Assembly (NCBI RefSeq): GCF_037095755.1 | Contig: NZ_JBAWKJ010000002.1 | Coordinates: forward strand, 1,261,748-1,325,747 | Length of the DNA: 64,000 nt | Reading direction: 5' to 3' | Source of the DNA: Sphingopyxis sp. CCNWLW2 | Lineage (GTDB): Bacteria > Pseudomonadota > Alphaproteobacteria > Sphingomonadales > Sphingomonadaceae | Part shown: positions 29,612 to 38,838 of the stretch, one piece after another | Position numbering within the stretch: position 1 is the stretch's first letter | How the letters are laid out: every line of letters starts with the position of its first letter | Notes under the pieces: model-generated | What the model saw: the letters and a program-made list of their open reading frames with translations, nothing else | The model's database searches: none | Told to the model about the DNA's origin: nothing | Program-made: the position numbers and the translations under genes

Positions 29612-29710
29612 AAGTGTTCCATCAGTGAGACTGTCCGTCCAGATATAGTGGCTAGTGGCACGAATGTGGATCGCTAATTTGAGGCATCCACTCAGACAAG
29701 GAGCACCCAG

Positions 29711-30184
29711 ATGATCTACTCGACCGCCACCGTACCGGTAAATCCGCAAGGCGAAACCAGGCTCACCCGCGAGCAGGTCTGGAAGGGCCTCGAACTCAAG
29801 GCGCGCGACGCGCGCCTGTTCCTTCCCCCGGGCCTCTGCACTCGCTGCGACGTCACGGAGGAAAGCCCGACGCACTTCGTCCGTGATGCGACGATTGCCG
29901 GCGCTGACCTCCGCGAAATCATCACGCTTGAGCCGCAGCACAAAGTCACCTTCTTCCAGGCGACCGGCCCGCGTGAAGGCGCGATCATCAATGAACTGTT
30001 CGAGGATGGCGCCGGCGAGCTGCAGCTGAAATTCTACTGCTATCTCGGGCTGCGCGACAAGGAACCGGGCGGCACCGAGGAACGGGCCGAGCAAGCGCAG
30101 TTCGACAGCGACGCAGGCTACAAGGCTGCCCTCCTGTCCACACTCAAGCGCACCCGCGAAATGCTCGCCGCGGGCGAGCTCTGA
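29711..30184 (+). CDS. DUF1857/AtaL-like (SRPBCC) protein
   Basis: 157 residues. The pattern (ETRLTREQVWKGLELKARDARLFLPP, then a helix-grip with VTFFQATGPREGAIINELFE and LQLKFYCYLGLRD) matches the DUF1857 branch of the START/SRPBCC fold, which includes the fungal AtaL cyclase-like proteins. The fold binds small hydrophobic ligands. It is 39 bp before the OYE gene and probably cotranscribed, divergent from LysR. Confidence 0.8.
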   Translation: MIYSTATVPVNPQGETRLTREQVWKGLELKARDARLFLPPGLCTRCDVTEESPTHFVRDATIAGADLREIITLEPQHKVTFFQATGPREGAIINELFEDGAGELQLKFYCYLGLRDKEPGGTEERAEQAQFDSDAGYKAALLSTLKRTREMLAAGEL

Positions 30185-30223
30185 TCCTCCGCCCCTCACC
30201 ATATAGAAACAAGGAGAATTCCC

Positions 30224-31291
30224 ATGACCGACATCTGGTCCCCCATAAAGCTTGGCACCCTGCAACTGCCGCATCGCCTCGCCATGGCGCCGATGACGCG
30301 CAGTCGCGCCAAAGCCGACGGCACGCCCGGCGACCTCGCCCCCGAATATTACGCCCAGCGCGCGACGATGGGCTTGCTCATCACCGAAGGCACCCAGCCT
30401 TCCGAGGATGGGCAAGGCTATATGAACACGCCGGGCATCTACACCGATGCGCATGTCGCCGGTTGGCACCAGGTGACCGACGCCGTTCACAAGGCCGATG
30501 GCCGGATCTTCGTCCAGCTCATGCATGTCGGCCGCAGGTCGCATCCGGACAATACCGCGCGTCATCGCCAGCCGGTCGCCCCCTCGGCGATCGCCCCTGG
30601 AGAGCAGATGTTCACGCCGCAAGGCATGCAGACAGTGCCTGAGCCACGCGCGCTCACGACCGCCGAAGTCCGGCAGACCATCGCCGACTTCGCGCATGGT
30701 GCAGCCCGCGCGATCGAGGCGGGCGCAGACGGCGTCGAGGTACACGGCGCGAACGGCTATCTGGTGCATCAGTTCCTCGCGCCGAATGCGAATGAGCGTA
30801 GCGATGAATATGGCGGCTCGCTCGAGAACCGCGCGCGGTTCGCGATCGAGGTCGTGCGGGCGATCGTCGCTGAGATCGGGCCTGACAAGACGGCGATCAG
30901 GCTGTCCCCCGGGCTGCCGACAGGCGGCATCGTCGAAGGGAACGAAAACGACGATCTCTACCGCTATCTGGCCGCGGAGTTCGGCAAGATCGGCATTGCC
31001 TATCTTCACGTCCTCCATATCGGCAATGAGGCCCTGCTCGCCGACATGCGCAAGGCGTTCGGCGGCGTCTTGATCGTCAACCGCCCGGGCCGTTCGCGCG
31101 AGCAGGTCGGGTCCGATGTAGCAGCCGGTGTCGCCGACATCGAAGCGCTGGGCTCGATGGCACTCGCCAATCCGGATCTCATTGCGCGCCTAAAAACGAA
31201 CGCACCGCTGAATGAACCACGGGTTCCGCTGTTCTATGCCGGCGGTGGCGCTGAAGGCTACACTGACTACCCCGCTCTGCAGCAGGTCTGA
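30224..31291 (+). CDS. Old Yellow Enzyme family alkene reductase
   Basis: 355 residues, typical of the NemA/OYE family. FMN-binding and active-site features are visible: MAPMTRSRA, the active-site pair in HGANGYLVHQFL, and QLMHVGRRSHPD. The enzyme reduces the C=C bond of enals, enones or nitro-alkenes with NADPH. A good ribosome site (AAGGAG) precedes the ATG. With LysR and the DUF1857 protein it forms a small electrophile- or xenobiotic-responsive unit. Confidence 0.93.
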   Translation: MTDIWSPIKLGTLQLPHRLAMAPMTRSRAKADGTPGDLAPEYYAQRATMGLLITEGTQPSEDGQGYMNTPGIYTDAHVAGWHQVTDAVHKADGRIFVQLMHVGRRSHPDNTARHRQPVAPSAIAPGEQMFTPQGMQTVPEPRALTTAEVRQTIADFAHGAARAIEAGADGVEVHGANGYLVHQFLAPNANERSDEYGGSLENRARFAIEVVRAIVAEIGPDKTAIRLSPGLPTGGIVEGNENDDLYRYLAAEFGKIGIAYLHVLHIGNEALLADMRKAFGGVLIVNRPGRSREQVGSDVAAGVADIEALGSMALANPDLIARLKTNAPLNEPRVPLFYAGGGAEGYTDYPALQQV

Positions 31292-31392
31292 CGTTTCGTC
31301 GGAGCAGGAAGGCAGCATCCCTGCCGCCTCCTGCTCCGCCGGCGACCTGACCTCAACCGTCGGGTCGAGATCACATTGTCAGGAAACTCATC

Positions 31393-31755
31393 ATGTCAGC
31401 CAATACCAATCGTCACAGCGCCTCACCGCTCGCGATCGCGGTCACGCGCGAAGCCGTGATCCCGCATGCCATGCAGCAGGACGTCTTCGATTTCGTGGCC
31501 GCCTAGGATGTGCTGTCAAAGATCCTGGGCCGCTACGGGCTAGTGCCCGCTGGTCGCGTTCGCCTCCGAGGTCCCAGGTCCGTGGGATCAGCCGGGTTTT
31601 CACCGGATCGTTCATCTCTCTGATGGCAGCATATTGACCGAGGATCTGACGCACCGGGATCGGCCTTCCACTTTTGCATACCAGGTCAGCAATCCTAGAG
31701 TTGCCTTGAAGCATCTCATGACCGAGACGCGCGGCCAATTCTGGCCGGTAGTTGA
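31393..31755 (+). pseudogene. Decayed SRPBCC family gene
   Basis: An ATG-started frame of 37 codons ends at TAG 31504, yet homology to SRPBCC/polyketide-cyclase-like proteins continues. DVLSKILGRYGLVPAG follows in the same frame after the stop, then a shift to another frame gives VAFASEVPGPWDQPGFHRIVHL and ILTEDLTHRDRPSTFAYQVS. So there is at least one nonsense codon and one frameshift near 31555. The 3' end is lost before the acyl-CoA ligase. The original was probably an aromatase/cyclase-like protein. Confidence 0.75.
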
Positions 31756-31808
31756 CTCTCCGCTTTTCGCGACGCGTCGGGAAAACCGGACATCCCGAGT
31801 ACCAGATC

Positions 31809-33371
31809 CTAGACCCCGTCCCCTTGCTCCTTCGCGAGCAACAGTTTGAGGTTCGCCTTGGTCACCTTTCCATAGGCCGAGCGAGGCAGTTCCGACCAAA
31901 AACGCACCTGCCGCGGAAGCTTGTAGGTCGCGATACGATCGCGGAGCCAGGACAATAGAGTCGATGCATCGAGGTATTGCTCGGGGGAAAGCACGCAAAT
32001 CGCTACCCCGATCTCGCCCCACACTGGATCGGGCACACCAACGACGGCTGCCTCGGCGATTGCAGGATGAGCCCTGATCGCTTCCTCAATCTCGAGCGGA
32101 TGAATATTCGATCCTCCCGAGATATACATGTCTGACGCGCGTCCCGTGATGAACAGGTCGCCGTCCTTGTCGAGATGTCCGAGATCACCGGTGCGGAACC
32201 AACCATCGCGAAAGGCGGCGGCATTCGCTTCCGGATTGTCGTGGTAGCCCGCGAAGACCGCAGGACCGCAAACACAAATTTCTCCCGTTTCGCCAGCTGG
32301 CAGCGACCGGCCCGCATCATCCTGGATCGACACCTGCATCCCCGTTCGCTCGCGCCCGCAGGTGCCGAGTTTGACGTCCGGCCCGTCGTCGGCGCAATGA
32401 TCGCGGGAAGGAAGCACCGTTATCGCGCCAGTGACTTCGCCGAGCCCGAAATATTGGACAAGGACCGGACCCAGGCGTTCGAGTGCGAGCTTCTGGTCGG
32501 CCCGGTACATGGGCGCCCCCGCATAAATGACGTGACGAAGCGAGCTATGGTCTGCCGACAACGAGGCGGGATGCTCGACAAGCAGCTTGAGGATCGTCGG
32601 CACCGTGAACATGTTGGTGACCCGCCAGCGCTCGACGAGCGCCCAGACGTCGGCTGGATCGAAGCTGTAGCCCGCCGGAATGATCGTTTTGGCGGCGCGC
32701 GCGATCTGGGTCAGCAAATGAACGCCCGCGCCATGCGTCAGCGGCGCCACGACCAGCGATGCATCGTCCTCGGTGGTACCCGGCAGGAGGTCGCATAGAT
32801 GGTTGACGATGACGAATGCCAGCTGGCCGTGGGTAAGGACAGCCGCCTTCGGCTTTCCGGTCGTGCCCGACGTGTAGAAGAACCAGCAGGGATCGTGATA
32901 GCGAACGGCGAGATCTTCGATCCGCGTTCCCTCGTGACGCGCGAGGCGCTCCTCATAATCGTCGAGGTCGTCCGATCCGATGAATATCGTCCTCTCGATC
33001 CCTGCAGCGGCGGCGTGATCCCGAAAAATGCTTTCGCAGATCATTGCGGCCGCGCCGCTCGATCGCGCGAGAGCCGCGACATCCTTCGGCGTCTGCCGGA
33101 AATTGGTCGGCACCCATATCGCGCCGATACGGAAACAGGCGAACATCGTTTCGATGAGCTGATTATTGTTGCGCGACTGGACGAGCACGCGGTCGCCGGC
33201 GCCGATGCCGACCTCAGCCAGCATCGCGGCTGCGGCATCGACGCGCCGATCGACATTCGCCCAGGTCCAGCTCTGGTCGCCCCAGACAATCGCAATGCGG
33301 TCGGGGTAGCGCCGCGCCGCCTGCCGGAGGAAATGGGCGATATTCATCACCCGATCGGAGGCGGGCGTCAT
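31809..33371 (-). CDS. Acyl-CoA synthetase (AMP-forming)
   Basis: 520 residues. The adenylation motif is FFYTSGTTGKPKA (P-loop, A3), followed by YFGLGEVTGAI (A5), GWFRTGDLGHLDKDGDLFITGR (A7-A8) and a C-terminal Lys in SAYGKVTKANL (A10). It activates a carboxylic acid as its CoA thioester; the substrate is unknown. The start MTPASDRVMN overlaps the thiolase stop as ATGA, so it is the last gene of a coupled five-gene operon. The 3' end borders the decayed SRPBCC gene. Confidence 0.92.
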   Translation of the reverse strand: MTPASDRVMNIAHFLRQAARRYPDRIAIVWGDQSWTWANVDRRVDAAAAMLAEVGIGAGDRVLVQSRNNNQLIETMFACFRIGAIWVPTNFRQTPKDVAALARSSGAAAMICESIFRDHAAAAGIERTIFIGSDDLDDYEERLARHEGTRIEDLAVRYHDPCWFFYTSGTTGKPKAAVLTHGQLAFVIVNHLCDLLPGTTEDDASLVVAPLTHGAGVHLLTQIARAAKTIIPAGYSFDPADVWALVERWRVTNMFTVPTILKLLVEHPASLSADHSSLRHVIYAGAPMYRADQKLALERLGPVLVQYFGLGEVTGAITVLPSRDHCADDGPDVKLGTCGRERTGMQVSIQDDAGRSLPAGETGEICVCGPAVFAGYHDNPEANAAAFRDGWFRTGDLGHLDKDGDLFITGRASDMYISGGSNIHPLEIEEAIRAHPAIAEAAVVGVPDPVWGEIGVAICVLSPEQYLDASTLLSWLRDRIATYKLPRQVRFWSELPRSAYGKVTKANLKLLLAKEQGDGV

Positions 33372-34537
33372 GACCTGCGCTCCAGGACCGACACATAGTT
33401 GGTGACCGCGGCGCCCCCCATGTTGAACACGCCCGCGATACTGGCGCCGGGAACCTGCATGGCTTCGGCCTCGCCCGTCAACTGGATGCAAGCCATGACA
33501 TGCTGCGATACGCCGGTGGCGCCGATCGGGTGTCCGCGAGACTTCAGCCCACCCGACGGATTGACGGGAAGCCTCCCATCGCGGGCGGTCGTTCCATCGC
33601 GTACCACGCGATATCCTTCGCCGGGCGCCGCGAGCCCCATGGCTTCATATTCGATAAGCTCGGCGACGGTGAAGCAGTCATGGGTCTCGACAAGATCGAG
33701 ATCGCCGAGGCCGAGCGCAGCGTCGGACAGCGCCGTCGTCCAGGCGCGGCGCGCGCCCTCGAACGCGTGGGGATCGCGCCGCGAGAGCGGAAAATGATCG
33801 TTAACATGCGCTCGAGCGCGGAATCCGATCGCGCGCGCGAGTCCCGCCGCCGCGTCGGCAGAGGCGACGACGAGCGCCGCCGCGCCATCCGAGATGAGCG
33901 AGCAGTCGGTGCGGCGAAGCGGCGGCGCGACATAGGGATTGCGCTCGGAAACCAGATTGCAGAATTCGAAGCCGAGATCCTTGCGCATTTGGGCATAAGG
34001 ATTGCCGACGCCATTGGCATGGTTCTTGGCGGCGATCATCGCCAGTTCCTCGCTCCGATCGTCATAGCGCTCGAAATAGCCCGCCGCGATTTTGCCGAAT
34101 ACACCGGCAAAGCCGCCCTCGATCGCTGCTTCTTCGGGCCGGTAGCAGGCGGACAGCAGAATATCGCCGACCTCGGCGGTCGGCGTCGCCGTCATTTTCT
34201 CGGCGCCGAGGACGAGCGCGATCCGGCCTCGTCCGCTGGCAATGAAGTCGAGGGCGCCATAAAGCGCAGCCGAACCCGTTGCGCAGGCATTCTCCAAGCG
34301 CGTCGCCGGGACATGGGCCAGTTCGGGAACCGCGAGCGATGCGAGCGCGGCCTCGAAACCCTGGCGCGCGAAGCCCGCATTGAAGACGCCGGTATAGATG
34401 GCGTCGACCGCGTGCGGCGGCACGCCGGCGTGATCGAGCGCGCTCGCCGACACGCGCGCGAGCAGATGCTCGACGTCCGGCTCCTCGAGCCGGCCGAAGG
34501 GCGTATGGGCCCAGCCGACGATGACGGGTTCGATCAT
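33368..34537 (-). CDS. Thiolase family protein (acetyl-CoA acetyltransferase type)
   Basis: 389 residues. The acylated Cys is in LENACATGSAAL (about 86-90) and the C-terminal signature GHPIGATGVSQHV carries the catalytic His. It also has HDCFTVAELIEYEAMG, which is the pattern of SCP2/degradative thiolases. It would cleave a beta-ketoacyl-CoA made by the preceding steps. It is coupled to both neighbours by 4-bp overlaps. Confidence 0.92.
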   Translation of the reverse strand: MIEPVIVGWAHTPFGRLEEPDVEHLLARVSASALDHAGVPPHAVDAIYTGVFNAGFARQGFEAALASLAVPELAHVPATRLENACATGSAALYGALDFIASGRGRIALVLGAEKMTATPTAEVGDILLSACYRPEEAAIEGGFAGVFGKIAAGYFERYDDRSEELAMIAAKNHANGVGNPYAQMRKDLGFEFCNLVSERNPYVAPPLRRTDCSLISDGAAALVVASADAAAGLARAIGFRARAHVNDHFPLSRRDPHAFEGARRAWTTALSDAALGLGDLDLVETHDCFTVAELIEYEAMGLAAPGEGYRVVRDGTTARDGRLPVNPSGGLKSRGHPIGATGVSQHVMACIQLTGEAEAMQVPGASIAGVFNMGGAAVTNYVSVLERRS

Positions 34538-36240
34538 GCATTTTCTCCTGAGAGCGGGGCGTCGCGCCAGTCGGCGCCGACGGCGGTCAATCCGATGCCG
34601 GGATTGAAACGGTTGGTTGGATCGAGATTTCGATAGAAGGCTTCGAGCGCGGGTTTCGCGCGATATTGACGCCCGACATTATGCTCGGCGGGATATTCGG
34701 CGCCGCGAGTTTCGAAGCCTGCGAGGAGCGACGCCTTGACCGTGGCCGGATCGAAACCCCGCGCCACCAGATAGTCGAGATGAAAGACGTGGCAGAAGAA
34801 ATGCCCGTAGGCGAGGCGCGCCGCGACCGATCCGTGCGGGGGCGCCTCGTCGGAGCCATCCCAGGTCCGGGCGCTGCGCGGCAACGCCACGTCGAGCGAG
34901 ACGAGACCCGCAAACCTCGCAGAGTCAATGGCGAGCCGACGCACCGCCGCGCTCGCGACCACGAAGCGGTGCAGCATCGCCTTCGCCGCCTCGGCGGGCG
35001 AACATTCGAACATGGCCCCCTCATGCGCCGCAAAAGCCTTCTCGATCGCCGATCGGGTCCCTGTCACCCCATCGGCTTCGACCCGGAGGATGAGGTGGTG
35101 TTCGAAGCGGTCGCGCCACAGGCGAAGCCGGCGCGGCAGGTGCGGCGGGAGAAGTCTGCCGAGCCGGTAGAGGATCCGGTCAGACAGCGCGTCAACACCG
35201 AGACGGCCGCCCAGCGCATCGACCGCAGCCTTGGCCGCATAGAGCGCAGGGAGCCGTTTCGTCCCGAGAGCGCGGATCGCGTAGAAAATGTCGCGGCCGT
35301 AGCGATCGGCGGTATCGAAGGCCTCGCGGTGGATATATTCGGCCAGTATCGGCAGCGCATCCGGCGCTGCAAGCATCGTACGGCGCAGATCGGTCAGCAT
35401 CGCAGGATCGTTGGTGCCGACATAGAAGGTGGCGACACCCCGCGAACGCGCAAAGGTGTCGGTGCGGACAGCGAACACGGCTATCCGTCCAGCGCTTCCC
35501 GATGCCTCGTGCAAGCATCGCGGATCGGCGTTGAAGCGGGCCGGTCCCTGCTCGTCGATCGCGCGAACGCGCGCTTCATATCCGGTGTCCGAGGCGCGCG
35601 CCGTGGAATAGGCCGTGACGAAATCACCGCGTTCGAGGCGGTCCAGCATCTCGAGCGGTTCGCTGCCGAGGTCGACGCCGAGCCGGTTGACCAGCGAAAG
35701 CCGGCCTTCCTGATTCAGCCGCGCGTAGAGCGCCATCTCGGTATAGGCAGGTCCGCGGCGGATCAGAGCCCCCCCGGAATTGTTGCAGATGCCGCCCACC
35801 ACCGAAGCGCCGAAGCAGGTCGAACCGATCACCGAGTGCGGCTCGCGATCGTGCGGAGCGAGACGGGCCTCGAGCTCGGAGAGGCTGGTGCCCCCGATCG
35901 AGATCGCCTGCCGGGCGTCGTCGAGCAGATGGATCCCGCGAATGCGCGCCGTGCTGATGATCACCACGGGCCGATCGATCCGCGCGTCGGGCGTCGAGCC
36001 ACCAGTAAGACCGGTGTTCGCCGCCTGGACGATGATCGCGACATTCGCGCGAACCAGCAAGAGGAGCAGGCGCCACATCTGGGCCAGCGTCGCAGGCCGC
36101 GCCACCGCAAGAACATCACTCGCGGGGGTACGAAAGCCGCGGCGATAGCGCAGCGTGTCGTGATCGCGGGTGAGAAGGTGGCGGCGACCGACGACGGCAC
36201 AAAGGTCGATCAGCAGGCTTCGGCTGGCGGTCACCCGCAT
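34534..36240 (-). CDS. Dld-like FAD-dependent D-2-hydroxyacid dehydrogenase
   Basis: 568 residues, close to E. coli quinone-dependent D-lactate dehydrogenase in length. The FAD-binding PCMH domain is seen in VQAANTGLTGGSTP and VIGSTCFGASVVGGICNNSGG; the C-terminal membrane-type domain ends in EYPAEHNVGRQYRAKPA, which is highly characteristic of Dld. The enzyme oxidises D-lactate or a related D-2-hydroxyacid and passes electrons to quinone. In this operon it more likely acts on a pathway intermediate. It overlaps both neighbours. Confidence 0.88.
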   Translation of the reverse strand: MRVTASRSLLIDLCAVVGRRHLLTRDHDTLRYRRGFRTPASDVLAVARPATLAQMWRLLLLLVRANVAIIVQAANTGLTGGSTPDARIDRPVVIISTARIRGIHLLDDARQAISIGGTSLSELEARLAPHDREPHSVIGSTCFGASVVGGICNNSGGALIRRGPAYTEMALYARLNQEGRLSLVNRLGVDLGSEPLEMLDRLERGDFVTAYSTARASDTGYEARVRAIDEQGPARFNADPRCLHEASGSAGRIAVFAVRTDTFARSRGVATFYVGTNDPAMLTDLRRTMLAAPDALPILAEYIHREAFDTADRYGRDIFYAIRALGTKRLPALYAAKAAVDALGGRLGVDALSDRILYRLGRLLPPHLPRRLRLWRDRFEHHLILRVEADGVTGTRSAIEKAFAAHEGAMFECSPAEAAKAMLHRFVVASAAVRRLAIDSARFAGLVSLDVALPRSARTWDGSDEAPPHGSVAARLAYGHFFCHVFHLDYLVARGFDPATVKASLLAGFETRGAEYPAEHNVGRQYRAKPALEAFYRNLDPTNRFNPGIGLTAVGADWRDAPLSGENA

Positions 36241-36569
36241 TCTTCCAGTACGATCTCGAACGTCACGCCGACGGCATTCATGCCGCGAACGAAGCTGCCA
36301 TGTTCGGCGCGCGTGTCGGGACGGCAGACATAGCCTGTCAACGTCGAGCCGCCCGCCGCCGCAATCTCGCCAGACAAGCCGGCGACCTCGAGGCCGGGCC
36401 CCGAGATCTTCACAAGCTTGCCGTCCCGTTCGAGTACGGCTTCTACGAGACTCCCGACCGCGCCACGGATGCGGGCACCGGCCATGTCAGCGTCGCGAAC
36501 CGCGGCTTCAAGCGCTTCGGTTACGTCCTGATTGGGCTGCAGCTTGAGAATGATCATGCGGTGCATCAT
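36231..36569 (-). CDS. PPC (DUF296) domain protein, second copy
   Basis: 112 residues. Features of the PPC fold are visible: MIILKLQPNQDVTEALEAAV, ARIRGAVGSLVEAVLERDGK, GLEVAGLSGEIAAAGGS. It lies downstream of another PPC-domain gene in the same operon and overlaps both neighbours. The PPC fold, known from plant AHL proteins and bacterial homologues, forms trimers; the bacterial function is unknown. Two adjacent copies may make a heterotrimer. Confidence 0.78.
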   Translation of the reverse strand: MMHRMIILKLQPNQDVTEALEAAVRDADMAGARIRGAVGSLVEAVLERDGKLVKISGPGLEVAGLSGEIAAAGGSTLTGYVCRPDTRAEHGSFVRGMNAVGVTFEIVLEECG

Positions 36570-37108
36570 GCCGGCTCCGGATGGAAGATGATGAAGTTCG
36601 TCTCGTCGTCATGCCGGCGCGCGAACCGCGCGCCGTTCAACAGCGTCAAGTCGAGCATCATGCCCCCGGGACCGGCGATCGCCTTGCCGGCGATCAGGTG
36701 TCCGCCAACGGTCTGAAGCGAAGCGTCACAGAACACGGCATGACAATGTGTCGTTCGGCGCCCGTCCTCGTCGACGCCGACAATCCCCGCCCCGCCGACG
36801 ACCCGAGCAGGCGCGGTGATTTCGAATGGGCCGTGAAATGTCATCGGGGTGTCGCTGCCGCGACCGCCCGTCATCAACGTCAACGACGCGAGCGTTCCCG
36901 ACAGGAGCGTGAAGGTTCCGCCGAGCGCGCCTTCCGCGTCCAGCAAGGCATGGATCGCAGTGAAGATATCCTCCCCCTCGGCGAGATCGATCGACCGTCG
37001 GGTCGCGTCTGGAACCGCTGTCCACACCATGCGTGCCGCGTTGGGCGCACCGGGGTGCTCGACGACCAGCATGGGGCCCGCCATCGATCCCGTCGCGGTG
37101 GATATCAT
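36566..37108 (-). CDS. PPC (DUF296) domain protein, first gene of the operon
   Basis: About 180 residues from MISTATGSM; the start is ambiguous among closely spaced ATG codons, of which this one has AGGGAGA at best spacing. The C-terminal part is PPC-like: LLSGTLASLTLMTGGR, HCHAVFCDASLQTVGGHLIAG. The HCH and GGHL residues recall the metal-binding His set of DUF296 proteins. It opens the IclR-linked catabolic operon and is divergent from the iclR-type gene. Confidence 0.78.
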   Translation of the reverse strand: MISTATGSMAGPMLVVEHPGAPNAARMVWTAVPDATRRSIDLAEGEDIFTAIHALLDAEGALGGTFTLLSGTLASLTLMTGGRGSDTPMTFHGPFEITAPARVVGGAGIVGVDEDGRRTTHCHAVFCDASLQTVGGHLIAGKAIAGPGGMMLDLTLLNGARFARRHDDETNFIIFHPEPA

Positions 37109-37190
37109 CATCTCTCCCTTCATCTTGTGGAGGAAATGCTAGGCGAGCGGGCTGCCGGCATGAATTCGCTTGCGCAGCGCGACCGGCATG

Positions 37191-37229
37191 TTGAACATAT
37201 ATTCAAACCTGAAGATCAATTATTGAACC
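37191..37229. promoter_or_regulatory. Candidate IclR operators in divergent promoter region
   Basis: TTGAA (37191-37195) and TTCAA (37202-37206) form an inverted repeat around CATATA. A second site, CAATTATTGAACC (37217-37229), lies just before the iclR start; its reverse complement GGTTCAATAATTG resembles GGTTCAAATAATG found before the TonB receptor at 42912. The sites are placed to control both divergent operons. Confidence 0.5.
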
Positions 37230-37241
37230 GGGAGCGCAGAG

Positions 37242-38027
37242 ATGGAAGGCGGATCGAAGACGATCGACCGGGTGGGCTCCATACTTCGCGCGTTCGAGAA
37301 TGGTCCCGAGGGGGGCATGACGTCGCGCGAGGTCGCCGAGGCGACGACGTTCGACAAGGCGACGGCGTACCGCGCCCTCGTGTCCATGGCCCGCATCGGG
37401 CTGGTCGATCACGATCCCAAGAGCCGCAAGTACCGGCTTGGCGCCTATCTCTTCAGCCTCGGTGCGATCGCCGCGCGCCGTTTCTCGCTGCTGTCGCACG
37501 CCCGCGAGGTTATCGCCATGCTCGCGCGCGAGACCGGCGACACGGTATTCCTCTCTGTCCGCAACAAATATGACTCGGTCTGCATCGACTGCGCGATCGG
37601 AAGCTATCCGATCCGGGCGCAGACACTGTCTGTCGGCGAGAGCGTCCCGCTCGGCGTCAGCACCGCGGGCGTCGCGATGCTGTCGACAATGAGCGAGGAA
37701 GAGGTAAGGCATGCGATCCAGTATAATGCCGTCGCCATTTCGCGCTTCCGGACCGTCAAGCCCGACCAGATCTATGAGCATGTCAACCGGGCGCGCGAGC
37801 TCGGATATTCGCTTTATACCGGACAGATCATCGCCGGCATGGCGGGGCTCGGGCGCCCGATCCGCGACGTGCATGGGCGCGGTCTCGCGGTTATCAGCGT
37901 CACCGCCCTGATCGACCGGATGGGCGAGGGCCGGGTCAAGATGATCGACGGCCTGCTCAGCGAAGCCATTGCGGAGATCGAACAGCGCGCGCTTCTGATC
38001 GGGAACCGCCTCGAGACCTTTGCGTGA
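37242..38027 (+). CDS. IclR family transcriptional regulator
   Basis: 261 residues. The N-terminal winged HTH (TIDRVGSILRAFE, MTSREVAEATTFDKATAYRALVSM) is followed by the IclR effector domain (YRLGAYLFSLG, FLSVRNKYDSVCIDCAIG, VPLGVSTAGVAMLS). Members sense pathway substrates such as aromatics or carboxylic acids. It stands between the two arms of the catabolic region and is divergent from the PPC-dld-thiolase-ligase operon. Confidence 0.93.
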   Translation: MEGGSKTIDRVGSILRAFENGPEGGMTSREVAEATTFDKATAYRALVSMARIGLVDHDPKSRKYRLGAYLFSLGAIAARRFSLLSHAREVIAMLARETGDTVFLSVRNKYDSVCIDCAIGSYPIRAQTLSVGESVPLGVSTAGVAMLSTMSEEEVRHAIQYNAVAISRFRTVKPDQIYEHVNRARELGYSLYTGQIIAGMAGLGRPIRDVHGRGLAVISVTALIDRMGEGRVKMIDGLLSEAIAEIEQRALLIGNRLETFA

Positions 38028-38046
38028 TGCCGAAATTCGGCTCCGT

Positions 38047-38838
38047 TCAGGCCCGGCGCGACAATCCGCCGTCGACCACGAGCAGATGGCCGTTGATATA
38101 GCGGGCTTCCTCGGACGCGAGGAACACCGCAGCATGCGCGACGTCCCAGACATTGCCCTGCGAACCTGTCGGACTGCGGCGGTCGCGCGCCGCGACATCG
38201 TCCGCCGAGGCGAGGCTGCGACCCATTTCGGTGTCGAGCAGACCGGGTAGGATCGCGTTGGCACGAACGCCCCGCGCGGCATATTCGAGCGCGACGGAGA
38301 CGGTGAGCTGGTCGAGTGCGGCCTTGGACGTATTGTAGATGGGGTAATTGATCCCGGTGTGACGGATCGAGGCGATACTCGATACGTTCACGATCGACCC
38401 TCGCGAGCGCAGCAGATGCTCCATCGCGATCCGCATCGTGGTCGCTGCGCCGATGCAATTGACCGCAAGGCCATGCGCCCAGTCGGTTGCGGAAAAGGAC
38501 GTGAACTCGCCGGTCATCGGCACGCCGACATTATTGTGGAGGATATCGATCGATCCGAGAGCGCCCGATACCTCGGCAATCGCGTGCGCCACCGACGCTT
38601 CGTCGAGGATATTCGCGGTAATCGCGAGCGCACCGTCGATACGATCGGCGGTACGCTGGGCATTTTCCCGCCGCGCGTCGACGATGGCGACGCGAGCGCC
38701 AGCTGCGGCATAGGCAAGCGCCGCCGCCTGCCCGACCCCGGTTCCAACCTCGCCGCCGCCGCCGCCGAAGACGATCGCGCGCTTGCCGGCAAGCCGATCG
38801 CTTTGTCGCAAACAGGGAAAATTTCCGGCGTCAGCCAT
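38047..38838 (-). CDS. Short-chain dehydrogenase/reductase (SDR)
   Basis: 263 residues from MADAGNFPC. Cofactor motif GGGGGEVGTGVG (with an unusual run of five Gly), NNVG, and the catalytic set with Ser in VSSIAS and Tyr-x3-Lys in YNTSK. It is an NAD(P)-dependent alcohol/ketone oxidoreductase. It overlaps the preceding SDR gene by 8 bp, so the two are translated together and may catalyse consecutive steps. Confidence 0.9.
   Translation of the reverse strand: MADAGNFPCLRQSDRLAGKRAIVFGGGGGEVGTGVGQAAALAYAAAGARVAIVDARRENAQRTADRIDGALAITANILDEASVAHAIAEVSGALGSIDILHNNVGVPMTGEFTSFSATDWAHGLAVNCIGAATTMRIAMEHLLRSRGSIVNVSSIASIRHTGINYPIYNTSKAALDQLTVSVALEYAARGVRANAILPGLLDTEMGRSLASADDVAARDRRSPTGSQGNVWDVAHAAVFLASEEARYINGHLLVVDGGLSRRA

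Noticed and set aside
34666..36333. 555-codon plus-strand frame opposite the Dld-like gene
   Set aside because: Shadow frame; the Dld motifs are on the minus strand.
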